Below, one piece after another: positions 38,520-50,513 of a stretch of DNA of 64,000 nt. The notes under the pieces were generated by a model, which was not told where the DNA came from, searched no databases, and worked only from the letters and a program-made list of their open reading frames with translations. Position numbers and translations under genes: made by a program. This DNA is from Bryopsis sp. KO-2023 (taxonomy: Eukaryota; Chlorophyta; Ulvophyceae; Bryopsidales; Bryopsidaceae): assembly GCA_030272585.1 (NCBI GenBank), contig BSYQ01000001.1:5766001-5830000 (forward strand), read 5' to 3'. The first letter of the stretch is position 1. Every line of letters starts with the position of its first letter.

Positions 38520-41500
38520 ATGACGGTCACCTGGAAAACGTTCAAATTCTATCAGGACGCCGACACCAGGAAAGTTGACTTTCCGAACAACACCACTTGT
38601 TGCGCGGCTGGAGGGGATGATCTGTTTTTCGGTTGCGACGGGGGAGTCGTCCACGTGTTAGACAAGAACTTGCAGGATAAACTGACGTTTTCTGCCCACG
38701 GGCATAAAGTGCTGCAAGTGTATGACTACAAGGTAACAGGGAGTTTTTCGAGAGTAGTTGAACCTCTGTCCTAAAACGAACTGTTGTCCAACGATCGTGT
38801 GGTAAAATAGTTCCGAAACGCTTTTATATAATGTCAGTATGTTTTTATGAAAGAAAAGACTATATGCCATCCTGTTCATTGATGAAAGAACTTGAAATTT
38901 CTGAGAGTTGCCTCTCTGGTTGTGCCAAGCAATATATACAAAAGAGAATAATCCCAAAGCTTGGCTGGCTTGGACCAGCTCAGTGTTGAGAAGAAAGCTA
39001 AGAAATAATATATCTTAAAACAACCCAAGCAGTTCTCAAAACACCACAAAATGGACATCAAAGAATTTCTTTTTCTTAATGTGCAGTTGCGACAGTGTTT
39101 TTTGACAATTGGGACGGAGGAACCAGGGGTGTCGTCGACGGTGTTGAAATTTTGGCACTTAGATCAACTGGTTCCTGGCCCAGGGAATGCAGCACAGCCC
39201 GTCAAGACCCACAAGGTTTTCAGCAACAAACTCCCGGAGGCCGATGTGACAGCACTGTCTGTGTACGAATGGGACGAGAATCATGCTGCAGTTGCTGTCG
39301 GGTTGGCATCTGGGATGGTTTATTGGTTTTCGGGGGATGCAGGTGAAGCATCCAGCTGATTTGCCACTTTCTTGAGCCCATTCTTGATGTAATTACTGAA
39401 AATACTCTTTGTTTGTCCCCGCATCATTTGTGAGTTCTTGTGTATGTTTTTTGTTTTGGGAGAGGAGTGCTGATGGATGTCAGGCTCCTGAACAAGTCGA
39501 TTTTCTTTGATAACATGAGAATATGCACATGAGTGTGGTGTCATGGCTTTTGAGTTTTTGAGGTTCAAGTGTGCAGTGCGTGATAGGGTGAACATGAATC
39601 GTATGGACGCCCGACCTCTTGGAAGCGATCTGTGGTGTGTGAAAGGGATGGGGTTTGCCAACAACGATGACGGCCTGCATCTCTTTGTGGTCACCGAATC
39701 CCAGGTCTTGGTTTTCGACCTCCAAAGTGGACAAAAGGTGTGAAAATATGAGGGAAACGCCATCATGCACCTGTGCAGAGAGAAAGAGGGAGGTATGCAC
39801 ATATTTGAGAACAGGAATTGAGATTGCGATGTTTTTTTGTTTCAGAGTGTCCTGGATGAGACTGGAAGCAGCGATGGAGGGGTGCTTGTGAGAGATGATG
39901 GGCAGCTTCTGGTGGCTAGGCCCCAAGCGCTGTATTTCTACACGGTGGAAGGGCGGGGAGCTTGTTTTGCTTTCAACGAACAGCATCACCACCTTGCATG
40001 GACTGGGAAGAATCTTGTGGTGGTGAGCTCTTGTCACAAGGCAGAGAATTCTGTCACGAAATTTTACCTTGTCAGGAAATTGAAAATCCTGTTGTTGTTT
40101 TTGACTGGAGTCAGGTCCACGAGACGATCATGGCAACAGGTGCCTCCTCTTGCGAAGTCAAATTGTTTGACTTGGGGAATAAGCTGGTGGTTGGTCAAAA
40201 ACCAAATGTCCTCAATGTTCGACATGTGGTGTGTGCCTGGAATGTAGTCATTATCGTGCAAGGTATGCCTGTGCTGATTATTTGGTGTGGAAAAAGGAGG
40301 GGACAATACTCTGCAAAGGAGACGAAAGAAGCTGATGTCGAGTAGATGTGCCAGGGATCATTCTCCATGTGGAACTGTGGATGCAGGGGACGGGATGATA
40401 TATGCTTTGAGGCAGATTCCTTTAGCTGCGAAGTTGGAGGCTCTGTTCCGTCGGAAATATCACGACATAGCCCTACGACTGGCTGAGGCCGATGGTGCAA
40501 ACGAAGCGACGCTGGCCCACATCTACCAGCAATATGGAGATCACTTGTACCACGATAAGAGGGACTACGATGCTGCCATGCAGCAATACCTCTGCACGAT
40601 CGGGAATCTAGAGCCCTCCTACGTGATTCGAAAATACCTCGATGCTCAAAGAATCCAGCAATTGACGTCTTATCTGGAAGCTCTCCACAGCCGAGGCCGG
40701 GCCACAGCAGACCACACCACGTTGCTGCTCAATTGCTACACCAAATTGAAAGACGTCGAGAAGCTGGATGCGTTCGTTGGCATCGGGGAGGGGGATGGCG
40801 ACGCTGCAGGGGGGTCGTCACTGGAAATGGGCAAAGAAAAGAAAAGGAATTTCGATGTAGAAACGGCAGTGAAAGTGTTGCGGAGCTCGGGGTATTATAA
40901 TCATGCGTTGGAGGTGGCGAGGTCTGCCAATGAACCGGACTGGTATTTGGACATCCTTCTGGAAGATCAGGGGGACTACGATGAAGGGATCAATTATGTG
41001 TTTCGGTTGCCCCGGAAGGAGGCTGCCGAAGCCATGCGGAAATATGGAAAGGTGTTGGTGACGCACAGATCTAGGGACAGCACAGGATGTCTGATGAAAT
41101 TGTGTGTTCCAGAGCAAACCAAAATTGAAGGTATCGATGCACAGTCTGACTGTGGTGATGGGAGGGAAGTAGTAATGGAAACTTCCAGAACAAGTTAGAA
41201 AAATTAATCCTTATTGAAACAGAATTAAAATATCACTCCTGTCCACGGAGTGCTTTTGACAAGAATACTCGATTATCAAATCAAGTCGGCTTGAGTGTTT
41301 TGTTTCAGATCCCACAGCAGAGTTTGCAGCCGACGTTTCTGATTTCACACATCTCTACGCGGACAAGCCTGGTGCCCTGGTGGAATTGTGCGAATTTGTG
41401 TTCAAAGTGTATGGCCACCTTTCCAAATCGCCTCCTGGAGAAAGCCATCTCTACCACACCCTTCTAGAATTGTACTTGTCGGAGCCCACACAAGTGGAGG

Positions 41501-42863
41501 CTTTGCCCACTTCGCCAAAAAAATCAGACAAGAATGCAGATGATTTTGGGGTTTCTGTTTCGAAGAGAGAGAGGCACCAAAAGGCCTTGGGGCTATTGAA
41601 GCAGGGTTGGGCTCCGGGGGATTCCCCCAAGTACGATCCCGAACATGTGTTGGTGCTGTGCAGAATGCACGCTTTCAAACAGGGGCTCGTATTTCTGTAT
41701 GAGAAAAAAGGATTGCTCCGCGAAGTGCTGCAGGTGCTCAATTTGCACTATAAGAATTCTCAAATTTTATCTGATGCACAACTCAACTTGATATTGAATT
41801 CTGTGTTCCGAACGCCTGGAGGTTTGTTTGGTGGTTTGGATCTTGCATTATGAGTATTCGTGGTCATGTGCGAAGGTGTACATCGCAGGGAAGGATTATT
41901 CTGGGATCATCGAGGCTTGTCAAAATTATGGCGATGCTTCCATGGGAGGAGATCCACAGCTTTGGAGTGAGGCACTGGAGTACTTCAGCTCCCACACAGA
42001 GGAATGCACTGACCAGGTGATGAGGGAAGATATTCACTTTCTTCTTGTTCTATTTCTTGGAACTAGTGCTCCCCAAAGAAAGGGGACATCCTTTTGTTGC
42101 TTCTCCACAATGCGTCCAGAAAACCAGACTGTGTTTTCCAATCGTTTGTAGATCCAGGAGGTTCTTCGGCATATAGAGCGACAGGAAGTGCTTCCACCGC
42201 TTGTGGTGTTACAAACTTTGGCGAAAAACCCAAAGCTGAAGTTGAAGGTGGTGAAGGATTACATCGCCTCTCAACTGCAAAAGGACAGCAAATCGATCCA
42301 GGAAGATCGAAAGGAAATCACCAGATTGACGTTGGAAACAGCGGGGATGCGAAGTCAGATCCATGAATTGAAGACCGAGGTGAGTGGAGAGAGGGCATGC
42401 ATGATCCGTTTGTGCAATATTTTCATTGTGCAATACAGACATCGTTTTTGGATGCTGTAAAGTCCTGAATGGAATTTCTATGTCTTTCTTGGCTTCCCTC
42501 TCAAATCTTCACTAATTATTCCTCTCATTCTATTTTAATGTGTTTTTGGCTGGGTGCTTTCACTTGCAGCCCCAAGTGTGTCAAGGCCACGTCGATGAGC
42601 AGACCAAGCAACCCTTGGAGCTTCCTGCGGTCCATTTCCTTTGCCACCATTCATTCAACTTGAGAACATTGGGGGATGATGCCTCGGAGTGCCCAATATG
42701 CAAGGTCCAAAATCGAGAAACGTTGCGCATTCGAAAAGATATGAAGGCGGGGGTGGGGCACCAAGATCAATTCTTCATGGAGCTCAAGGGCAACAAGGAT
42801 GGGTTTGGAGTAGTTGCAGAATGGTTTGGTCGAGGGATGCTCAATGTTAGATCACACCAATGA
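38520..42863 (+). CDS. VPS11: VPS11, HOPS/CORVET core subunit (10 exons)
   Basis: Exons: 38520-38732, 39087-39342, 39577-39737, 39846-40022, 40076-40262, 40387-41130, 41309-41733, 41876-42016, 42152-42379, 42570-42863. All junctions are GT-AG and phases agree. The 941-aa product has the usual length. Exons 1-5 form the N-terminal beta-propeller (GRGACFAF blade), exon 6 onward the clathrin-repeat solenoid (LEPSYVIRKYLDAQRI, ADHTTLLLNCYTKLKD, FDVETAVKVLR), and exon 10 the RING region. VPS11 links the Rab-binding ends of HOPS and CORVET, which tether membranes at endosome and vacuole. The C-terminus (LPAVHFLCHHSF, FGVVAEWFGRG) is closest to plant proteins. The RING has lost several zinc ligands. 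The start is the first ATG in frame; an upstream TTG is ignored. Confidence 0.93.
40023..40075 (+). other. 53-nt intron in VPS11
   Basis: GTGAGC...CTTGTCAG removes a stretch that would otherwise shift the frame. Both sides are in phase 0 and rejoin conserved propeller sequence (KNLVV / EIENPVVVFDW). It is much shorter than the other VPS11 introns (108-354 nt). Confidence 0.75.
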
Positions 42864-43959
42864 TCTGAATGTGACGTGGGGGGTGGTACATTGGGATGAT
42901 TTTGAGGGAGGGGGGCGAATAGATATAGGGTTCGGAACGATTCTGAATCGTTGTTGTAATGTACTTGAGATTTTTTGAATATCTTTTTGTTTGAAAAATG
43001 GCTGGTGAGTCCTGGAACTGGCATGTCGTTGCAAGCAACTTGAAATTGTTCAAATTTTAGTTTCTAAATAAATTCTCATCAAAATTACAGCTCAAACAAA
43101 CACAGTGTAGTTTTTTTCATCGACTGGCAGCAGGAGCCTTTGCCAGTCTCTGTTGTCTCGTTTTTTCCCTTTCTTTCAAAATCAATTTATTTTGAGAGCT
43201 CCTAGGTCAAATCAGTGGAATAGTGTTGGTGACAAAAAGAAAGAAAAATGAAGCCAGCCTTCGTCCAGGTTGGTTGTGGATGATGTGGTGTCCTTCGCTG
43301 GTTTCGGTTTGGAGTAGGAGAAGGATTGGACTGACTGACTACATTGTTGTATCGGCCTTGACTCGCTTAATATTCGGTTCACCAAAATTCACAACCTCTC
43401 CATGTTCTTTCCTGCGCCAATTGAACCTATTTGCAAGCAAGCGTGTGTTGCTTCAGTACTATCCATGCCAGAACCCTCCAGAAAGAGAGAGGAAAAAAAG
43501 AGAGTTTTGAGTTCTTTCCTTAGAGGAATCGCACCTACATCCACCCGCACTGTGCCTCCCCTAGTCCCAAATTAAGAAGAAAATATTATTGATATCGATT
43601 CCCCACTTCCAACTCGCCCACATTTCCCCAACCTCCCCCCCCCCCAAAAAAAAACGCCCACTTCTGTTTTTCCCAATATCATAGCTTTTGTCCCCTTTCC
43701 AGCTTGAATGAGCTTCAAAAGAGACGAATTCAAGCCATTAGTTTTTCCCTTATGAAGCTCACACATTCCTTCAAGGGCCCCTCCCCCCTGCTTCCCAATA
43801 TATGACAACACTGAGGGAAAAAACCCACCTCTCATCTCCCCAAATATTCTCTGTTGTCTATTTTTCCACACCACCGTTTCCGTTACCTTTTGCTTCTGAC
43901 ACGTCCCTTTTTTTTTCATTCGCACCGGTTCCACCTCTATTTTTTTTCCCCTCTCTCCA
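42864..43959. other. convergent 3' region between VPS11 and kinesin-5
   Basis: AATAAA at 43067-43072 may be the poly(A) signal of VPS11. From about 43490 to 43960 the plus strand is pyrimidine-rich with C- and T-runs, probably the (purine-rich) 3' UTR of kinesin-5. No gene is seen. Confidence 0.6.
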
Positions 43960-46900
43960 TTACCTGGCACTGAAAGGTTTCCTATTTCGATTGGATCCGT
44001 TTTCTTCGACCAACCTGTTCTGAAGGGAATCGTCGTCGCTCCTGTGGGGCTTCACCGGGTTGGAGCTCTCTTTCATACTTTTGGGGATTCGACTTGCAGA
44101 AGCCGGTGCCTTGGATGACGTTTGGGTGGAGTCCATTTCCCCTTCTTGGTTCCCAGCCAACTGAGCTGAATTCTTGGATACGTTTATCACTTGCTTGGGT
44201 TGCAGGACTTCTTGGGCATTGCTTGTGTAAAGATCCTCAATGTTTGGTGGAGCTCGAAGCCTAGCAACAAACACATGACGAACCCCCCCCTCATCAGCAC
44301 TATTCTTGCCGCTTGTCGTTGTGGGTTTTGGAAGGAAAATACACCCCAAAAATATTTGTATTTTCCTTTTTCAATATTACCAAAATTGGTAACCAAGCCA
44401 ATTCATTTCCTGATTCTGGACTGGGATTTTGATAGGCAATGTGATCGTTGAAAAAACACACCAAATGCAAATGTACATTGTAGCGAAACATTGCACTATG
44501 TTGAACCAATTCATATTGATTGGTGCAAGCTGCCACATACGTGTATTGAAAAATATCAGCACATAGAACTTTCCAACACCTCATTCCATCATGCCTTGAA
44601 AAGTTGCTCTGAATTCACCTGTCAACGATATCAATCGATGGAAGAACTTCATCGGTCTCGGGAAGTTGGCCCCGGTGGTTCCTCCATTGCATGGCATCGA
44701 CCTTATCTTGTGCATAGCTTTGCAGGCTGATGTGCCCCTCAGTGAGGCTCTGTCGCTTGGCTTCGAGCTGCTCGCTGGCCATCTGGGCAACAAGTTGCAC
44801 TCTGCGAGCCAACAATCCATCCACTTCCAGACCCTCCCTTATTTTCTTGGCGATTGCACCGCTTGCATTACCCAGGGCTTCGATACTTTCATGGCCTTCC
44901 TCCCTTCCTTCTTGGGCGACCTGTTTGACGAAGAGCAATTTGATCAAGTGAGATGCTCTTTGACGAGAACATGAAATCTAGTAGTAATCTTGTGTTTTTG
45001 CAGTTTTTTCCGACCTTGTTTAGTTCATCTTTCCAAATGGGGGCTAACAGTGACATGGAATCTTGATGGATGCAAGAAGAGACTTAATTGCTCCAGTGGA
45101 GAAAGACAGAAAAAAAAAACCCATGAGATAGCGAGTGAAAATACCGGACAGTGCCGGATATACTCAGCCTCAGTGAGAAATATCCACCGAAACTATCCCA
45201 TTCTTGGTGGGGCACAAGGGTCTGTATGGTCCACACAAAAGAAGATATGAACGCTACCTTGGAAACATTTTCCTTCAGCGCCTCTGTCGTTGGGAAAACC
45301 CCTTGATGGTTCTTTTCCAATCGAGAGCAATGCGTTCTTGCCTCCTGGGCACACTCCTGCAAGTCGGCCACCACCATCGGAACCTCCTTGAAGTCCTCTT
45401 CCAGACCGGCCGCCTTCGTCTGGGTGCTTTCTCGCATGGATTCCAAATCACCCTGTTGATCCTACACCACCACCATAGAAGCCAAAGGGGTGTTTGTCAG
45501 ATCCATTTGTTGCACACAGCAAGTATTCCCCACCACGCCTTTCAATCGTCTTGACAGAACAAAGTCTGAGAGTCCCTGTATATCTCCTGTTACTTACAAA
45601 CGTTTGGGCTAGCGAGACAAGGGCTTGAGAGTATTATAGGTTCATCCATCAGCATAGGTTGAAGCTCAAATTTGTTAGAAAACCACTTACTGTGAGCAGG
45701 GTATCGATGATATCTCCGGAAGCTTCCATCTGGACTGCATACTCCTCACAAGTCTCGATCTTTCTCTTTTTGAAGGCGACGATTTCTTGGTTAAGTTTGT
45801 CCACCTTTTCCAAAGTGTATTTCGTCATCTGCTGTTTGAAGTCGTCAACATGCCTCATCAAAACGTCGATGCTCTCCTCCTCGTCTCTTTTCAAGCCTGA
45901 AATATCCTCCATAGCTTTCCGTTTCATTCCCACAGCTTTCTCCTGAATGGACTTGTTCGATTGAATGACTTTCTCCGTGGAAGCCACCTGCTGGGTCAAA
46001 AAGCTATCCACATTTGCCTTGATCCCCTTGGTTGCTGTGACCAGAGACGCCTCCACCGTAGCGATCCTTCCGATGGAGGACTCGACCTCCTGCTTTGCCT
46101 CCAGCAGACAGGCCATGGAATATTCTCCCACCCGCTTGGCCCGATCGCTAGCTTCATGTGTCAACCTATCAAGTGCCTTGTCGTAGCTTCCCTTGACATC
46201 CTCCGCCATTCGGCTGATCCTTGCTGCTCCAGCCAGGGCATCGGCACTCTCTTGGGCCCGTCGTTCTTGGAAAAGAGTCATTTCTTTTTCGATTTCCTGA
46301 TTTCCCTCGAGCCCTACCTGTACGAGCTGCTTCACGCTCTCTCCGAGACCTTCGATCTGTTGCGGAACCATGGATTTGATTCCTTCGGCCAAGGATTTGT
46401 TGTCTGCATCCTGCGATGCTGAGGCATCCAGCAGTTGTGTGGCAGATTGGAAAGCTTCGTCCAGCTTTCCCAATTGTCGGCTGAGGTTGATGGAGTGGTT
46501 GGCAAGACTCCTTTCAGCTTTTTCGTGGAATGTGCACACGAACGTTTTCACATCTAACTGGTGCTTGAGAGCTCCGATCTGCCGACATATCAAGAAAAAG
46601 CGTCACCAAAACCCTCTTGCACATAAAAAAAGAGTGATCCGGTCACACTCCTCAAGCCGAAGACTATTGTGTATAATACAGAAAAAAATAAAGCTTGCAC
46701 CAATGGTTCATATTCTCTACCTCTTGTTCTCGCTCTTCTTGCTGTGCCACCAAGTTCTCTATTTCTGCATCTTTGGACCCATTCCCAGCGGCCAAATTCT
46801 TCACTTCTTGCTTGACTGTGCCGAGTTCTGCCACCATTTGCTCATACTGTTCAGCACCCACGTACACCCCTCCATCCTTCAGCCTCTGTTGCCCGAGTTC

Positions 46901-48464
46901 TTGATTCAATCTTTGGATCTGCATGTGCAATTCCTTGATATACCCTGTTCGGCTGATCCTCTGGTTCACTTCCGGCTTGTTTCTGATGTTTTTGGCTCTA
47001 TGTGCGTAATCCAGAGTGCTGATCGTTTCCTCTTGGCACTGGACGGTGGGAGCCACCGTGGCGATGATGCACGTTTTGGTTTTGCCCCCCAAAGAATCCC
47101 TCAACAGTCGCGTGAGCTTGCTGTCACGATATGGAATGTGACTGGAGTTGTTCACCAGAGCATTGATCACCCTACCCAGAGTGAGAAGCGATTGGTTGAT
47201 GGACCCTGCTTCTCTGGCGCGCTCCTGATTAGCCCCAGATCGGGAGATGTCCTCGGATCCAGCCAAATCGACCAGGTTCAGCTTTCCCGTCTTGAACACA
47301 TCCTCGCCGTCTTTGTTGACATCCTTCATGCGGATGGTCACACTGAAAATAGAGTGAGATCGACTGGACTGTTTGTTCAGCATCGTCTCTGCTGTTTTTC
47401 GTTTCGATGATCCCCGCTCCAGAATCTGAGGATAGACATTGTATTGGGTTTTAGGTTGATTGATTGTGGACATAACTACGGACTTGTGTAACTTAGCTCC
47501 AGAATCTGTGATCACACGAAGAAATTTGCAAACTCCAAGTCTTTACATGCAAATCCAAAAAACCCACATGTAGCATGCAACAGAACCCTGAAGATAGAGG
47601 GGGTTCGATTACCTCTTGAATCTGTGCTGCGTTCTCCACAATGCACTCTTCCAATCCATTCACCACTACCCCCCCATACTTGTCCTCCATGAGCTTCAAC
47701 CTTTGGGTTTTCGTTTCCTCTTGGATGCCCCACAAATCCGTGAGCTCTTCATTGTACAGCTCCAGAAAACTGACTTGCACGTTGTGATCGCTGTCGTTAC
47801 TCTTCAGCACCTCGAAAATCCTGTTGATAGCTCGGGGTATCACCCCGGCAGACGAGGAGAGCTTGCCACCCTGAACCAGGTATTTGCCAGCTCCGCCCTC
47901 CATGGTGAAGGTCTTGCCGGTGCCCGTTTGCCCGTATGCAAAGATAGTGCAGTTGAATCCTTCCAGGACCTCATCAATAATGGGTATCACAGCGCTTCGA
48001 AACACGGCTTCCTGGGTCGCGTTCGGGCCGAAAACCTTGAGAGCAGAGGACAGACCACATTTCAGCCGCACACGTGATCACAGAACGCTTTGCGTCAGGT
48101 ATTTCATGTTGGGCGGGGTGGCACATGGAAAAGGGCCTCCTGAAAAGGAGGGATAATGGTGCTGAACCCGGCCCCAACCCGAAAGCGGTGTATGCATACC
48201 CTATCGAAAGTGTATCTTTTGTCGAGCGCTCTTCCAGCCACGGTTTGGGTCACGGTGACTTCTTTTCTGGCTTCGTGGCATTGGACTACGTGAGACGAGC
48301 GCTGTTCATCTTTCGTCGCTGGCCTGTGGACGAAAACAAACAGAATTGTCGCTTGTTTCAAGAAAAGCTGGAGAGTGCCCGGAGTGCACCAGCCAAACGC
48401 CATACCGGCATCGCAGGAGAACCTGCACGTGAACGCCATCTTTCCCGGTAGCCGATGAACCCAT
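43960..48464 (-). CDS. kinesin-5 (BimC/Eg5 family) mitotic motor (8 exons)
   Basis: Exons, high to low: 48464-48406, 48323-48200, 48035-47613, 47425-46721, 46578-45691, 45452-45258, 44920-44619, 44260-43960. All introns are GT-AG with consistent phase, giving 998 aa. The motor begins almost at once (VHVQVLLRCRPATKDEQ) and shows the P-loop GQTGTGKT, switch I NKQSSRSHS and switch II DLAGSE. NCTIFAYGQTGTGKTFTMEG is typical of kinesin-5. A neck and long coiled coils follow. Kinesin-5 tetramers cross-link and slide antiparallel microtubules to build the spindle. The tail is Ser/Pro-rich with no clear BimC box. The start ATG at 48464 gives a short N-terminus (MGSSATGKDG), and the first exon is only 59 nt. 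Confidence 0.93.
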
Positions 48465-48937
48465 ACTCCAAAACGACGACAGCGAGACCCCACTGCGTGA
48501 AAGGAAACGAAACGAAGCTGTGAACGAGCGTTACGAGAAAACCAGAAAAGGGGTTTTCAAAAGGTTACACTGAAAAACAGATATCGCTCTAAAAGCGCGT
48601 GCCTCCTGCTGGCGGGTCCCTACAACAGAACGCATGGAAAAATGGGATACTCTACCTTTCCTTCCTTCGATGAGTTTCTCCAGAAACGGTGTCCCTGATT
48701 TATGTCCGCGGGAACAAAGGACGCCAGTCCGTCGCGTCAAGACGAGCGTCGCAAAGACTGAGAAAAAGCGCTGCTGGGGTGGCCACAAGAACCTGGCAAT
48801 TCGCTGTGTGCGACCAACCTGTGGTCTGCCAGAAATTCCGAAGTTGAAATCATTAAACAGCGCAAAAATCGCATCAAGAGACGTCACCCCCTGGCCACCT
48901 CTGGTTGTTTTTGGTTTCCATCATTCGACCTGGAACA
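48465..48937. promoter_or_regulatory. divergent promoter region, kinesin-5 / LYRM7-like
   Basis: 473 bp between the start codons of two divergently transcribed genes. It must contain both promoters. No clear TATA box or repeated motif is seen. Confidence 0.5.
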
Positions 48938-49549
48938 ATGAGCTCGCCCCCGTTGGCTGCCTATCGTCATTTGCTCAGGGTCGTGCGGAATGGTGAGCTG
49001 TGGGAAATCTCACCCTGGACGAGTGTGTTGCCTTTGACGAGCGAATCCTGTGCCTGAAATTTTGGTTGTCAGTCTTCAAGGGAGATGAGGCGATGCTTTC
49101 GGGAGCTTACAGCGAGCTGAGGTCTCGTTTTGAAGTAAGTCCTATTGGTTTCCCAAGCACAAGACCTGTGGCTGAACTCACCAGAGGGGGACTTGCTTGC
49201 TGGGAGATAGGCTGAACTTGGGTTGTATGCAGGCAAGCAGAGCCGACAGTGACCCAGGGGTGGTGAAAAAGAAGCTGGAGGAGGCCAGCGAGGCTGCTGA
49301 TTTCATCAGGAGCTTTGTTGTCCAGTGCCATGTGAATGAGAAGGGCACTGTCAGTAAGTCGGCGGAAAGACCTTTCCTGTGTTTTGTTTTCCTCCCCAGA
49401 TGAGAAATATGCTTTGTTGAAATTCACATTGGTCTGGGGCAGGAGTCAAGCCTGAAAAGCATCAAGTGGAGTCCATGCAAGATGAAATCACAGAGGAGCA
49501 GTTCGACATTAGTGTAAAGCACGGCATGTCGAGACCAAGATGCAGCTGA
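48938..49549 (+). CDS. LYRM7: LYR-motif complex III assembly factor, LYRM7/MZM1-like (4 exons)
   Basis: Exons 48938-48992, 49073-49134, 49233-49353, 49443-49549 give 114 aa, the family's usual length. The N-terminus SSPPLAAYRHLLRVVRNVF carries the LYR-type motif (here AYR) with the following basic helix and the phenylalanine typical of LYR proteins. Then come SELRSRFE and a second helix pair (KKKLEEASEAADFIRSFVV) and a conserved VNEKG turn. MZM1/LYRM7 is a mitochondrial matrix chaperone that holds the Rieske iron-sulfur protein before it enters complex III. The pattern is closer to plant homologues than to the human protein. All junctions are GT-AG and in phase. Confidence 0.85.
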
Positions 49550-50513
49550 CTGTGGCGGATATCTCCACCACATGGCTTTGCTTTGTGCATGCCGCCATAG
49601 TTTCACCCTCGCCAACCACAGGAATCTGGTCGATATTATCTTGGGGAGTCTTATAGCTGACAAGCGAGTGAAAAAGGGTTGGGCCAGGATGACCATGAAC
49701 GATTGCTTCACGAATATGCAGCAGCAGAAAACATTTTGGGGGGATTGTTGGGGATTGAAAAATCGCCCAATGTGTTCAAAATACAGAGAAATACTTGTCT
49801 GTTATTAAAACGCAGAGTTGCTGCTTGAACGTGGCATGTGGTTGAAAGGTTGCATGGTGTAATGTTTTGGAGTAGTCTTGCTGACTTCAGTGATATTCCC
49901 AACACCAGTGGCTGTTGTGGCTGTTGTTAACAAAATATTGGAATTCAGTTGAGACTTGAAAAGAAAATATAAAACCCGAAGACTCACCAGAATATTTTTT
50001 TTCAAAGTTGTTGGCTGCCCCCCTCTTGTTGTGGCCCTTCAGTGGCGCCAAGGAACATGAAAATATCGTTTGTGGAGAGGGCATGGCAAAAACCGTCCAT
50101 TTTTTACATCGGAAGCAATTTTCTGCTTTGGAACAGTCTCCGCTGTTGGTTGATTCAATGTCATTTGAAAGAAGCTGTGATTTGTTGGCTTTCGCTTCTT
50201 CAAATGAGACTTGGTGTTGTAGAGATGCCAACAGTGAAGGGAAAAGATGGGAATTTGAGGCAGATGACTCAGCTGGGGTTGAGTTGAGTGGTGTAGAGGG
50301 AATTAATTGTTCCAGGCTGGAAGAGGGAGCCCCAACAACGAACATTAACAACGAACATATACTTCCGGAGGGATGGACGATATGATAGTGTGGCGGGTGG
50401 CATGGCAGACAAACGAACAGAGTGAAGAGAAACTGCTCCCACTGAGCTCCAGCAAAAAAATCATGGCCTTCCATCGCTAATCGTGACATTGCTGCAGACT
50501 TCCCCTCCAAAGG
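49550..50513. other. intergenic region before the helical-repeat gene
   Basis: It contains the 3' end of the LYRM7-like transcript and the upstream region of the next gene. Open frames of 125 aa (+) and 221 aa (-) overlap here but have no family resemblance or splice support, so I call no gene. Confidence 0.45.
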
